From: JAJRRS01 sp965230275
GTDB lineage: Bacteria > Planctomycetota > Phycisphaerae > Phycisphaerales > Phycisphaeraceae
DNA: 64,000 nt
Direction of reading: 5' to 3'
Assembly: GCA_965230275.1 (NCBI GenBank)
Contig: CBDDKO010000002.1
Span: 3,038,001-3,102,000, forward strand
The number at the start of each line of letters is the position of its first letter. The stretch's first letter is position 1. The position numbers were made by a program, and so were the translations under genes. The notes under the pieces are model-generated. The model had not been told where the DNA came from. It did no database searches and saw only the letters and a list, made by a program, of their open reading frames with translations. Shown piece after piece: positions 18,360 through 26,723 of the stretch.

Positions 18360-19568
18360 ATGATTTATCTTCTCGTAGAAGCGATGCAGGACCTGATCGA
18401 TAGCAGCCCGCTGCTCGGTCCCTTGGGTGTGTTCCGTTGGGTCGAGTTCAGGGCCGTGTTCGCGATTGTCATCAGTTTTCTCATTGTGGTGCTCTTCGCT
18501 AAGCGCACGATCCGCTGGCTGGTCAAGCAGAAGATCGGTGACAATCCCACCTTCGACCACAAAGACCTCGACCTGTTGATGAAGCAGAAGGCCAATACCC
18601 CCACCATGGGCGGCATCCTTATCGCGGCCGCCATCTACGCCACAACACTCCTCCTGGCGGATTTGAACAACTTCTATGTCATCATGGCGATGGCGTGCTT
18701 TACCTGGCTCTTTGTCGTCGGTCTGGTGGATGATTGGCTTAAACTCACCACCGCCAGACGCAAGCCCGGGTCACGCCACGGTCTGTACTCTGGCGAGAAG
18801 CTCCTTCTGCAGATCGGGCTCGCCGTGATCCTCGGCCTGTTCATTCACCACTGGGGCAACAGCAGCGTCCTGTTTCCCGACCCGAACGAACAGATGATGA
18901 GCCATAGCCTCACGCTGCCGCTGATGAAGACATGGGTCTTTCAGGATGGCAGCTATGTGCCTTCGCCGCACCTGATCGTGCTGAAGACCTGGACGTTCGT
19001 CCTGCTGACGATTTTTATCATCACCTACTCATCGAATGCCGTGAACCTGACTGACGGGATGGACGGCCTGGCCGGAGGCACGATGGTAATCGTGGCTTCA
19101 GCCTTCATGGTGCTTTGCTTCATTGCAGGGCATCAGGTCGGCGACTTCGTCCTGGCCAAGCGCCTGCTCGTGCCCTTCATTCCCCTCAGCGACGAACTCG
19201 CGGTCGTCGCCGGTGCGATGGTTGGCTCGTGCCTCGGCTTCCTGTGGTTCAACTGCTCACCCGCGCAGGTATTTATGGGCGACTCGGGTTCGCTACCCCT
19301 AGGTGGCCTGCTCGGCTTTATCGCCGTAGTCATCCGCCAGGAGTTTATGCTCCTTGTCATCGGCGGCGTCTTCTTCATCGAAGCGCTTAGTGTCCTGCTA
19401 CAGGTCGGCTACTTCAAACTCTCCGGCGGCAAACGTATCTTCAAGTGCGCCCCGATCCACCACCACTTCCACCTGATCGGCTGGACCGAGCAGCAGGTCG
19501 TTGTGCGCTTCTGGCTGATCAGCGCACTGCTGACCGCACTCGCCCTGGCGACGATCAAGCTTAGATAG
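18360..19568 (+). CDS. mraY: phospho-N-acetylmuramoyl-pentapeptide transferase
   Basis: MraY transfers phospho-MurNAc-pentapeptide to undecaprenyl phosphate, making lipid I in the inner membrane. About ten hydrophobic segments are visible. Family signatures are NTPTMGGILIAAA, SNAVNLTDGMDGLAGG, FMGDSGSLPLGG and the histidine motif APIHHHFHLIGW. At 402 residues it is slightly longer than the usual 360, with extra residues around 165-205 in a loop. It ends the murE-murF-mraY unit: murD, ftsW and murG do not follow, unlike in most dcw clusters. Confidence 0.95.
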   Translation: MIYLLVEAMQDLIDSSPLLGPLGVFRWVEFRAVFAIVISFLIVVLFAKRTIRWLVKQKIGDNPTFDHKDLDLLMKQKANTPTMGGILIAAAIYATTLLLADLNNFYVIMAMACFTWLFVVGLVDDWLKLTTARRKPGSRHGLYSGEKLLLQIGLAVILGLFIHHWGNSSVLFPDPNEQMMSHSLTLPLMKTWVFQDGSYVPSPHLIVLKTWTFVLLTIFIITYSSNAVNLTDGMDGLAGGTMVIVASAFMVLCFIAGHQVGDFVLAKRLLVPFIPLSDELAVVAGAMVGSCLGFLWFNCSPAQVFMGDSGSLPLGGLLGFIAVVIRQEFMLLVIGGVFFIEALSVLLQVGYFKLSGGKRIFKCAPIHHHFHLIGWTEQQVVVRFWLISALLTALALATIKLR

Positions 19569-19684
19569 TCTGGGTGTGTGAGCTGTGATGTGAGGCATAC
19601 GATTTCACTCGTACGCGGATTGCCGCAGCCTGGCGCATACGATAACCATGCGCTTACTCGGGCGGATCATCAGGAATTGAACAC

Positions 19685-20140
19685 TCAGGGAGCCGTGTAG
19701 GTTTCGGTCGTCTCGTTGAAACCCACAGCGATCAGCGGGATCTGCTCGGTAACGTCATACTCAAAGCCGTCGGTCGCTGCCCCCGCCCCGAATGCCACCA
19801 CCGTGCTGCTATTGGTAAATGGATTGATCGGGACAGACTTGATGTAAGGCCCAAAGTCGCCAGACGCGTTGATGGTCCCGTCCTGGTCGGTCCGGCCGGT
19901 CATGGCCGTCCACATATCACCGATAGCCGGGTATGCGTCGTTGTGGTCCAGCTTGTACCGCTCCAGTGCAATACGTGCGCTACGCAGTGTGTTCTGTACC
20001 GAGGATGTCTGAGCCGTCGTGCTCGCATCCGTGAACTTCGGTATCACCAGCGCCGCCAGGATACCCAGAACACTGATCACGATGACCAGTTCCACGAGTG
20101 TGAAGCCTTGATGACGCCTTGGAGTGGTAGTGCTTTTCAT
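19685..20140 (-). CDS. type II/IV prepilin-like protein (N-terminal methylation motif)
   Basis: The start KSTTTPRRHQGFTLVELVIVI is a class III signal: a basic leader, the prepilin peptidase site G|FTLVE with the +5 glutamate, then a hydrophobic helix (VIVISVLGILAALVIPKF). The remaining 110 residues resemble a small pseudopilin head with a Tyr/Pro-rich segment and PINPFTN. Such single prepilin-like proteins are very common in planctomycetes and may form surface fibres or pseudopili. No assembly ATPase or secretin lies nearby. It is a single gene with a 355-bp upstream gap. Confidence 0.85.
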   Translation of the reverse strand: MKSTTTPRRHQGFTLVELVIVISVLGILAALVIPKFTDASTTAQTSSVQNTLRSARIALERYKLDHNDAYPAIGDMWTAMTGRTDQDGTINASGDFGPYIKSVPINPFTNSSTVVAFGAGAATDGFEYDVTEQIPLIAVGFNETTETYTAP

Positions 20141-20495
20141 CTTTAGATATCGCTATGTATTAATTGTGTTGTCTTGTTCATTATCGAGCCATCAGACAAC
20201 CCAATTAAGTGCGCAGCGTGAATTTGGATAAACCTGAAGTATTGCGTCGGAAAACAGGTTACAGACACGGATCGCCACCCGTGCGCACAGGCGGGTCACG
20301 ATTCAGTCATGGAAATGGCGGATTATTGGTTTCGCCTTAGAACAGGGCTGGTAGGCGTTTATCGGTCCTGTCAATGTCTGTTATGACGCATTCATGCGCG
20401 CAAATCCGTCACACCGGCCAAGTGTAGAGGGCTACGTGATACGTATCGGCCCAATGTGTATGTGTCGCATGTGTCGTGATCGACGGATGATCAAC
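20141..20495. other. gene-free interval between prepilin-like gene and repressor gene
   Basis: No convincing coding frame is seen on either strand. Since both flanking genes are on the minus strand, this interval should hold the promoter of the prepilin-like gene and the end of the repressor message. No strong hairpin with a T-tract was found. A weak G+C-rich inverted segment sits around 20272-20295. Confidence 0.4.
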
Positions 20496-21347
20496 TCACA
20501 GCCGTGCGTATCGCCACACCGCTCGATACAGCCCCGCAACCCGTTCGCGCGGATGCACCGCCGGGGGAAACTTCGGATTCAACGGCTGAAGCCGAACCAG
20601 TGCCCCGCCCTCGTCGAAGTAAACACGCTTGAAAGTCGTCTCATGATCCGGCTCGAGCCTGACAAAGCAATCACTCCCGTCTTCGACCTCGGCCGCCGGG
20701 CTGAAGACGACGATGTCGCCTTCTTGGTAGTCGGGCATCATCGACTTGCCAATCACAGCCGCCGCAAACGCATCGGGATCATCAAGGCCCGGGCAGCTGA
20801 GGTAATCATCTGCCGCACGCGCGGGATAGTCCAGGTCCGTAAAGCCGGTCGGATAGCCGGCCGCCACCTTGTTGACCAGCGGGATACGTTGCATCGCAGG
20901 CGGTTCGCCGCCGAATCCGTCGGTCTCATGCCCATCACCCGGCACGGTCTCATCGGCTTTAAGCGTGCTCTCGATCATCCGTCTGAGTTGCCCGCTTTGA
21001 TACAAGGCGTCCAGGTTCTTCCCGACACCTTGCCGGGTTGTTGTCGCGGCCTGGATGAAACGCGCCAGGTCTCGCCCGCGCGCCGCATCGTCCGCCAGCT
21101 TTTGCACTTGATCACGTACCGCCTCCGGCGCACGTTCCCAGTCACCCGCACGCCGCAGCCTGCCGTCCGTCACTGCCAGAGACGCTTCCAGCCGACCCAG
21201 CAACTCATCCGAGGGCGTGCTGGTCACACGATGGTTCTCAATCATCGACAGATAGCTCTTGGTCGAACCGACCGATTCGGCCAGCGCCGCCAGCGTCATC
21301 CCACGCGTCTGTCTCAGCTCTCGGATCGATTCGCCCAGGGTCAGCAT
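20496..21347 (-). CDS. CI/LexA-type repressor: XRE helix-turn-helix plus S24 autopeptidase domain
   Basis: The N-terminal 60 residues are a Cro/CI helix-turn-helix (TLAALAESVGSTKSYLSMIEN). The C-terminal 110 residues are an S24/LexA-like peptidase with the nucleophile serine in GKSMMPDYQEGDIVV near 202 and the general-base lysine in TTFKRVYFDE near 239. Both catalytic residues are present, so RecA-stimulated self-cleavage and induction by DNA damage are possible, as in lambda CI. The gene is divergent from the packaging module starting at 21453. A perfect palindrome lies between them. The obvious inference is a lysogeny-type switch controlling that module and itself. Confidence 0.88.
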   Translation of the reverse strand: MLTLGESIRELRQTRGMTLAALAESVGSTKSYLSMIENHRVTSTPSDELLGRLEASLAVTDGRLRRAGDWERAPEAVRDQVQKLADDAARGRDLARFIQAATTTRQGVGKNLDALYQSGQLRRMIESTLKADETVPGDGHETDGFGGEPPAMQRIPLVNKVAAGYPTGFTDLDYPARAADDYLSCPGLDDPDAFAAAVIGKSMMPDYQEGDIVVFSPAAEVEDGSDCFVRLEPDHETTFKRVYFDEGGALVRLQPLNPKFPPAVHPRERVAGLYRAVWRYARL

Positions 21348-21362
21348 CGCCTATCCTTACGA

Positions 21363-21380
21363 GTTCAAAAAATATTGAAC
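21363..21380. promoter_or_regulatory. palindromic operator, GTTCAA-N6-TTGAAC
   Basis: A perfect 6-bp inverted repeat with a six-base A/T spacer (AAAATA) lies in the 105-bp gap between the divergent repressor and module genes. It starts 15 bp upstream of the repressor ATG and ends six bases before the -35 element of the rightward promoter. This size and position fit a dimeric CI/LexA-type repressor that blocks both directions. Binding is inferred. Confidence 0.65.
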
Positions 21381-21386
21381 AAGTCC

Positions 21387-21415
21387 TTGACATACAGATA
21401 CGCCTAAGGTCTAAT
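21387..21415 (+). promoter_or_regulatory. sigma-70-type promoter of the packaging module
   Basis: TTGACA at 21387-21392 is a perfect -35 hexamer. A 17-bp spacer leads to TCTAAT at 21410-21415, which matches the -10 consensus at five of six positions. The first gene starts 37 bp after the -10 element. It is among the best matches to a housekeeping promoter I noticed in the window, and it sits next to the operator. Confidence 0.65.
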
Positions 21416-21452
21416 ACCTAACATAACCCATACACAGGGGTAAATCAAGCCG

Positions 21453-21869
21453 ATGCCATCGCAATTGGGACAAATTCCGAGCAATGCTCACTACCGCAGG
21501 CAGTTCAAGCGTAGCAGGATCGAGGAGCTTCTGGCACTCGCCGAGTACCTCCCGCCCAAGGACCGGGTCCTGATCGAGCACATCCTGGGTAAAGGCATGC
21601 CTGTATCACGGATCGCCAAGCTGTATCAACGGCCCGCCAGACAGCTGCACCGACAGGCCAATGTTGTCATTAAACGTATGTCGAACAAGATGTTCCGGTT
21701 TGTCGCCATCCACATGAGTACCCTCCCCCTCGAAACCCGGCCTACGGCCAAGTACGTGATCTTGCATGGCATGAGCCTGCGACAGGCCGCAGAGGTCACG
21801 GGCACCACCTTGCATCACGTCCGAAAGCACATGAACACCATTCAGGCAACCGCCAGGCTTCTGTCCTGA
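21453..21869 (+). CDS. double helix-turn-helix (sigma region 4-like) protein
   Basis: The 138-residue basic protein has two HTH-like units. The first is YLPPKDRVLIEHILGKGMP followed by SRIAKLYQRPARQLHRQANV; the second is GMSLRQAAEVTGTTLHHVRKHM. Each resembles sigma-70 region 4. It is the first gene behind the repressor-controlled promoter, the place where phages put an early activator, so a role in switching on late or packaging genes is plausible. It could also be a small-terminase-like DNA recogniser. No exact family is recognised. Confidence 0.6.
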   Translation: MPSQLGQIPSNAHYRRQFKRSRIEELLALAEYLPPKDRVLIEHILGKGMPVSRIAKLYQRPARQLHRQANVVIKRMSNKMFRFVAIHMSTLPLETRPTAKYVILHGMSLRQAAEVTGTTLHHVRKHMNTIQATARLLS

Positions 21870-21971
21870 CATCGTTGTTTGGCCGTCTGCTCCCGGGTTT
21901 AGCCGTAGGTCGTACCAACTTCGCGGCCGATTGTTCAGTTCATTAATTCTTTAACCACACACGGGGCATCC

Positions 21972-22646
21972 ATGCGGATCACGCTTGACCACACGGTAAG
22001 CTCGGCTGTCAGCACCACCCCCCACGTCATGGAAGTCGCTGCCATGTTCGGCTTGGGGATCGATCAGGATCGGTCCATCCAGATCATCCCACACACAGAG
22101 CTGGACCTCCTGCCCGGCCAGATCGTATTCGTCACCGGTGCCAGCGGCAGCGGCAAATCGACCATCCTGCGCCTGATCCGCGAAAAGATCGACCAGGATG
22201 ACTCGGCCCATGCACTGTCCTTTGACCACCTGCCAAAGATCGATGACCGCCCATTGGTCGATGTGTTCCCGAATCGGACGATCGACCAGGTCCTGCGACT
22301 GCTCAGCCTGGCCGGGCTGAATGACGCCTTTGTCATGCTCCGAAGCCCATCACAGCTATCCGACGGGCAGCGCTATCGTCTACGTCTGGCGCAGACCATG
22401 GCCATGATTGAAGCGGGCGTGAGTCCGAGCCGGCAGAAGGTCGTCCTGGCAGACGAGTTCTGTGCCACACTCGATCGCGTTACCGCCAAGGTGATCGCCC
22501 GCAATATCCGTAAATGGGTCAGCCACACAGACGTTTGTTTCGTCGCCGCCACTACCCACGATGACCTGTTGGAATCTCTTGATCCCGATGTATTAATCGA
22601 GAAACATCTCGGCGAGTCTATCGAAGTACTTGCGAGACCCGCCTGA
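21972..22646 (+). CDS. ABC-type ATPase without transporter partner
   Basis: A 224-residue ABC nucleotide-binding domain with Walker A GASGSGKST near residue 57, a signature-like LSDGQRYRLRLA near 129, Walker B VVLADEFCATLD near 157, and an H-loop histidine in TTHDDL near 195. No membrane subunit is encoded nearby, so it is probably not a transporter. The next gene, a GNAT-fold protein, begins in its stop codon (TGATG), implying the two work together. ATPase-GNAT pairs of this style appear in phage-like and mobile contexts; a DNA-modification or packaging-accessory role is inference. Confidence 0.75.
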   Translation: MRITLDHTVSSAVSTTPHVMEVAAMFGLGIDQDRSIQIIPHTELDLLPGQIVFVTGASGSGKSTILRLIREKIDQDDSAHALSFDHLPKIDDRPLVDVFPNRTIDQVLRLLSLAGLNDAFVMLRSPSQLSDGQRYRLRLAQTMAMIEAGVSPSRQKVVLADEFCATLDRVTAKVIARNIRKWVSHTDVCFVAATTHDDLLESLDPDVLIEKHLGESIEVLARPA

Positions 22647-23446
22647 TGAGCATGCTACTTAAAGACCGGTTCTTCAATGTGCCCCGCCAGGCTGCAGACA
22701 GCGATGTCGTGTTGGTGCAAGGCACCATCCAGGACTACAAAGCGCTCAAACAGCATCATTACCGAGCCGACCGCCCCGCCACCACAACGCGCGTCCTGGC
22801 TCTGCGGCATACCCGGCGAACCGCTTCGGACCGTTTTATGAGTCGCGACCCTGAAACGCACACCGTGGCCGTACTCGTCGAGTCTCTGCCAAGCCTCTCT
22901 TGCAAGATGCGGAACTGGGCCCTGCATGATCGTTACGGCTCGTGGCTCCCTTCAAAGCAACGCGCCATGATGCTGAACCAGGAGGTCCGTGTCATCAGCC
23001 GGGTGATAGTTCATCCGTGTTGGCGCGGGCTTGGACTGGCTGTCCGGCTTGTCCGCGCCGCGCTCGATAGCCCGACAACCTTATACACCGAGGCGCTTGC
23101 CGCGATGGGTCGGGTCAATCCGTTCTTTGAACGAGCAGGTATGACCGCCTACCCGCGCCCACAACACGCCTTTGATGCAAGGCTCATCGAGGTGATGCAG
23201 GTGGTCGGCCTGGATACCAGCGACCTCGCGGTGCTGGACCACACGCTTGCAAGGATCCAGTCCCTGCCCGTGGCGCGACGCGCATGGCTCTTCAAAGAAC
23301 TATACCGCTGGTACAGGCAAAACGGGGGCCGGGCTGCCGTGCACAGCAAAGACCCTCGCGTCCACTTAACTGCCGCCCTCCAACGTCTCATGCTCGAGCC
23401 TGTTTATTACCTGCATGACAACACGTCGAGTATCAGCAAGGCATAG
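22646..23446 (+). CDS. GNAT-fold acyltransferase-like protein
   Basis: The region from about residue 25 to 170 follows the GNAT pattern. LKQHHYRADRPAT near 35 is an entry motif. AVLVESLPSLS is the central strand, and the acyl-CoA loop RVIVHPCWRGLGLAVRLV near 119-136 has the R/Q-x-x-G-x-A spacing. It closes with GRVNPFFERAGM. The HHY...P start and the IS-R-V-VHP block recall Mom-type DNA-modifying GNAT proteins of phages, but this is a resemblance only. The C-terminal 90 residues are helical and unassigned. It overlaps the ATPase gene by one base and is followed after 8 bp by the ParB-like gene. Confidence 0.65.
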   Translation: MSMLLKDRFFNVPRQAADSDVVLVQGTIQDYKALKQHHYRADRPATTTRVLALRHTRRTASDRFMSRDPETHTVAVLVESLPSLSCKMRNWALHDRYGSWLPSKQRAMMLNQEVRVISRVIVHPCWRGLGLAVRLVRAALDSPTTLYTEALAAMGRVNPFFERAGMTAYPRPQHAFDARLIEVMQVVGLDTSDLAVLDHTLARIQSLPVARRAWLFKELYRWYRQNGGRAAVHSKDPRVHLTAALQRLMLEPVYYLHDNTSSISKA

Positions 23447-23454
23447 CCGCGTCC

Positions 23455-24060
23455 ATGAACTCACAACCCATCAAGATCGACAATCTGATCGCTCATCCAG
23501 CCAATAGCAACGTGATGCCCGAGCATCTGCTGCAGAAGCTCGTCGCACATATTGAAAATACCAAGCGCTACCCCCCGGTCATTGTTCGGCCGATCACGCA
23601 AGAGCCCGGCGGGGAGCACGTACCCTGGCAGCAATACCAGATCCTCGACGGCCATCACCGTATCCAGGCACTCAAGCATCTCGGACATGAATCCGCCCGC
23701 TGTGAGGTTTGGGAGGTGGATGATCAAGAGGCCTTACTGCTGCTGGCTACGCTCAACCGCCTCCAGGGCCAAGATGATCCCAGGAAGCGTGCTTCCTTGA
23801 TTACAGCATTAACCAGTAAGCAAGACACCAATACGTTGGCCAAGCTGCTCCCAGAGCGGAGCGAGCAGGTCAAAAAGTTATTGGAGATCCATGACGCGCC
23901 CCCAAAGCCGCGCGACCCACAGCCGATCGCTGACATGCCCGTGGCGGTCTACTTTTTTCTTACCCCCAAACAGAAGTGCAGACTCAACACCAGACTCAAG
24001 CAGATCGAAGGCACACGCGAAGATGCCCTCATGAGGCTCGTCGATCAGCCGCACGACTAA
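23455..24060 (+). CDS. ParB/Srx-fold protein
   Basis: The N-terminal 100 residues match the ParB/sulfiredoxin fold: IDNLIAHPANSNVM, then the signature ILDGHHRIQALKHLG near 63-77. In chromosomal ParB this motif (GERR) binds CTP; the GHHR variant is usual in phage and mobile-element ParB-like proteins acting with methylases or terminases. The rest has a helical region and a short conserved VAVYFFLTPKQK. A partition function is unlikely, since the genuine chromosomal ParB is at 37840-38898. It belongs to the compact run of genes ending in the terminase. Confidence 0.75.
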   Translation: MNSQPIKIDNLIAHPANSNVMPEHLLQKLVAHIENTKRYPPVIVRPITQEPGGEHVPWQQYQILDGHHRIQALKHLGHESARCEVWEVDDQEALLLLATLNRLQGQDDPRKRASLITALTSKQDTNTLAKLLPERSEQVKKLLEIHDAPPKPRDPQPIADMPVAVYFFLTPKQKCRLNTRLKQIEGTREDALMRLVDQPHD

Positions 24061-24093
24061 ACGATAACAACCCACTGAACAGGAACAGCAACG

Positions 24094-24576
24094 ATGCCCA
24101 GACGTATCAGCGCGAAGAAGCGCGCCGCACTCATCCACGACCTCATCCACGCCGACTTCGACCTGACCACGCTACACAGCAAGTACAGCCTCTCACCGGA
24201 CAGCCTGTCGCAGTGGGTGCAGGATGAGACGAATCACCGCTGTTTGGCTGGGCTGTGCGTGCTGGCGGACATCCAGACGCAGCTGCTGTTAAGCCGATAC
24301 CGTCTGATCGCCGCCGGCCGACTGATCGACATGGCGACCAACCCGCCCGATGACAGCAAGACCGGCGTAGATGCATCACGTCGAGCCTGTGTCGATCTGC
24401 TCAAGCTCGAATTACCAAGGGCTGATGTAGATTCAAAGTTCAAGCCGGCCACCCTCGACACGATCCCCGATGACGGCCTGAACGCACTACACAGTCTGCT
24501 CAATCAAACAGACCCGGAAGCGACATCATCAGAGCACACACCCAATCTCGGCGAGACATCAACCAAGGATGACTAA
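24094..24576 (+). CDS. candidate small terminase subunit
   Basis: The N-terminus is basic with an HTH-like run (KKRAALIHDLIHADFDLTTL then HSKYSLSPDSLSQWV), followed by a long helical region (DIQTQLLLSRYRLIAAGRLI) and an acidic disordered tail. Its size (160 residues), DNA-binding head, helical oligomerisation part and position, overlapping the large terminase gene by eight bases, fit a TerS. TerS rings choose the DNA to be packaged. No sequence family is recognised, so the call rests mainly on context. Confidence 0.6.
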   Translation: MPRRISAKKRAALIHDLIHADFDLTTLHSKYSLSPDSLSQWVQDETNHRCLAGLCVLADIQTQLLLSRYRLIAAGRLIDMATNPPDDSKTGVDASRRACVDLLKLELPRADVDSKFKPATLDTIPDDGLNALHSLLNQTDPEATSSEHTPNLGETSTKDD

Positions 24577-26077
24577 GGCCAAACGTCCCACTCCGGCTAT
24601 CACAACCGGGTGCCTAGACCTGGTCAGGCCACACACACACGATCAGCTGCATCGGTTTGTCCGTGTTGCGATGGGATTGGTTGTGCCGCGCACCCCAATC
24701 GTGGCCGGCAACTCCGCGCCGTTCGAATACCTGAAGCATGCCTACTTCGAGCCGCCCAATAATGGAGACGGTCACGCAGGCAAAGACGCGGTGGTCTGGG
24801 CGAACCGCGGCGGGGGTAAGACCATGCTTGGTGCGGCGGCGACGCTGCTGGACCTGCTGTTCAAGCCAGGCATCCAGGTTCGGATCCTCGGGGGATCACT
24901 CGAGCAGTCCTCAAAGATGCATGAGCATCTCGTAGGCCTGCTTGATCGACCCTGGTTCAGGCCGCTGCTTGATGGCGAGCCAACTCAACGCCGGATCGCT
25001 TTGAAGAACGGCAGCAGTGCTCAACTCCTGGCCGGCTCACAGAGATCGGTCCGTGGGGTACGCGTCCACAAGCTACGCTGCGACGAGGTCGAGGAGTTTG
25101 ATCCCGCGGTATGGCAGGCGGCACAGATGGTCACACGTTCCGGGCAGTGTGGTGGAACACCGGTATGTGGCGCTCTCGAGGCGCTATCCACCATGCACCG
25201 ACCATTTGGCTTGATGGCGAAGCTAACCCAGCACCAAGGAGTCAACGACAAGCCATCATCCCGTCTTTTCAAATGGTCCGCTATTGATGTGATCGAACGA
25301 TGCCCCGAAGACCGTCCATGCTCAGGATGCGTGCTCCATGAAGACTGCCAGGGCAAGGCCAAGCGGGCCGACGGTTTCATCCCCGTGGATGATCTGGTTC
25401 AGCAGTGGCACCGGACCAGCCGACGGACCTGGTCGGTCGAGATGATGTGTAAGCAGCCGGAGGTTAGCGATTGTGTCTACCCTGAGTTTGACACATCCAT
25501 ACATGTCTGTGAAGAGGTGCCGGAGGCCGTCGTCGGCGGGTTGATCGGCGGGATGGACTTCGGCCTGCGCAGCCCGACCGTAATGCTGTGGGCAACGATC
25601 GGCAAGCCAGACCCGGACCATGGCGGCCGCACACTTCACGTGATCGACGAATACGTAAGAGCCGGCGTTACATTTGGCCAACACATGCAAGCCATCGAAA
25701 AACGGGCAGCGCTTCAAGGCCGACCGCGTGTGGATTGGCTCGGCGTTGATCCCGCAGGCAACCAGCGCAACAGCCATACCGGGATCAGCGACGTACAGGC
25801 CTTACGAAGGTTAGGGTACAAAGTGAAGTCCAGGCGATCTTCCCTGCGCGACGGGATCGAACGTGTCAGGCGACGGCTCGATCAAAAGACACTGCTGGTC
25901 CACCCACGTTGTGAAAGATTGATTGAGGCGTTGCGCTGCTATCACTTCGACACCGAGAACGCACAACGTCAGGACCCAGTCAAAGACGGCCCGGACCATC
26001 TTTGTGATGCCCTACGCTACATGATCATTAATCTGGAATCCGGCTCGGCACAAGTCACCGCCACGAGCTACCTGTAA
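24569..26077 (+). CDS. large terminase subunit (packaging ATPase-nuclease)
   Basis: TerL pumps DNA into a procapsid and cuts it. ATPase: Walker A ANRGGGKTMLG near residue 80, Walker B with catalytic acidic residues LRCDEVEEFD near 170. Nuclease (RNase H fold): GGMDFGLRSPTVMLWA near 328, GVDPAGN near 392 and DGPDHLCDALRYMI near 473, giving the usual acidic cluster. All motifs look intact, so the enzyme may be active. Unusually, four cysteines sit between the two domains (25301-25348, CPEDRPCSGCVLHEDC), suggesting a bound metal or Fe-S cluster. It ends the operon; the portal gene that normally follows terL is 25 kb away at the left edge. Confidence 0.88.
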   Translation: MTKAKRPTPAITTGCLDLVRPHTHDQLHRFVRVAMGLVVPRTPIVAGNSAPFEYLKHAYFEPPNNGDGHAGKDAVVWANRGGGKTMLGAAATLLDLLFKPGIQVRILGGSLEQSSKMHEHLVGLLDRPWFRPLLDGEPTQRRIALKNGSSAQLLAGSQRSVRGVRVHKLRCDEVEEFDPAVWQAAQMVTRSGQCGGTPVCGALEALSTMHRPFGLMAKLTQHQGVNDKPSSRLFKWSAIDVIERCPEDRPCSGCVLHEDCQGKAKRADGFIPVDDLVQQWHRTSRRTWSVEMMCKQPEVSDCVYPEFDTSIHVCEEVPEAVVGGLIGGMDFGLRSPTVMLWATIGKPDPDHGGRTLHVIDEYVRAGVTFGQHMQAIEKRAALQGRPRVDWLGVDPAGNQRNSHTGISDVQALRRLGYKVKSRRSSLRDGIERVRRRLDQKTLLVHPRCERLIEALRCYHFDTENAQRQDPVKDGPDHLCDALRYMIINLESGSAQVTATSYL

Positions 26078-26128
26078 GCGCAGCTGGAAAACAGTGGCAG
26101 GCACTCAATGAACTGTCTTCCGGGAAAA

Positions 26129-26590
26129 CTACTTCCGCCTTTTCCCGAAGGGCAGCAGAGCACGCAGCACCAGCGTCGCCCCCGAATCATGCTCAATGCG
26201 ATCCGACTCGTCCATGAGGACCTGCTCGATCTGACTCTGGTACTTCTTTTCGCAGTTGCGCTGGTAACGCTTGGCCTGGAGGTCATCGTCAAACACATCA
26301 AGCGTCACCGCCATCAGCGTGTGCCCGATCTGGATCAGGTCGCCCTCGTGCAGCATCTTGAACTTCATGACCCGTTCGCTGTTGAGGAACACACCGTTGT
26401 GGCTGTCCATATCGACGACGTAGTAGCAGCCGTCGCTGGCCTCTTTACGGACTTCCATGTGATGCCGAGATACGCAGGGGTCTTTGATCTGGGCAAGCAG
26501 CTTGTTATCTCTGCCGAAGATGAACGCACGGTCGCCGACAGTGTACCACTCGCCCTTGTTGTTTCCATTCAGCACAACGATCGTTGCCAT
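26129..26590 (-). CDS. FHA-domain protein
   Basis: A forkhead-associated domain fills residues 1-100: GDRAFIFGRDNKLLAQIKDP, then SRHHMEV and DSHNGVFLNSERV, the residues that contact phosphothreonine. The C-terminal 50 residues are a charged helix (RYQRNCEKKYQSQIEQVLMD). FHA proteins dock onto Ser/Thr-kinase targets, abundant in planctomycetes. The ATG at 26590 starts directly on the first strand (MATIVVLNG). An open frame further upstream adds 27 residues that look non-native. It converges on the terminase gene. Confidence 0.88.
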   Translation of the reverse strand: MATIVVLNGNNKGEWYTVGDRAFIFGRDNKLLAQIKDPCVSRHHMEVRKEASDGCYYVVDMDSHNGVFLNSERVMKFKMLHEGDLIQIGHTLMAVTLDVFDDDLQAKRYQRNCEKKYQSQIEQVLMDESDRIEHDSGATLVLRALLPFGKRRK

Positions 26591-26723
26591 ACACACATGC
26601 CTCCCGCCGACGAACGCCGACTCCCCCGGGGCGGCCCATTGCCGATAGCCAGTATAACCACCACGGCGCACCGTTCGTCAAGTCAGCCCCCAAGACACCG
26701 TAATCCGCATCCTCGCATGGGCT

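Noticed and set aside
20394..21407. Long plus-strand open frame (337 codons) opposite the repressor
   Set aside because: It is antisense to a well-supported HTH-S24 gene and its residues show no family pattern.
23455..24060. Second chromosome or plasmid partition system
   Set aside because: The ParB-like protein lacks the HTH and dimer domains, and no parA or parS lies beside it.
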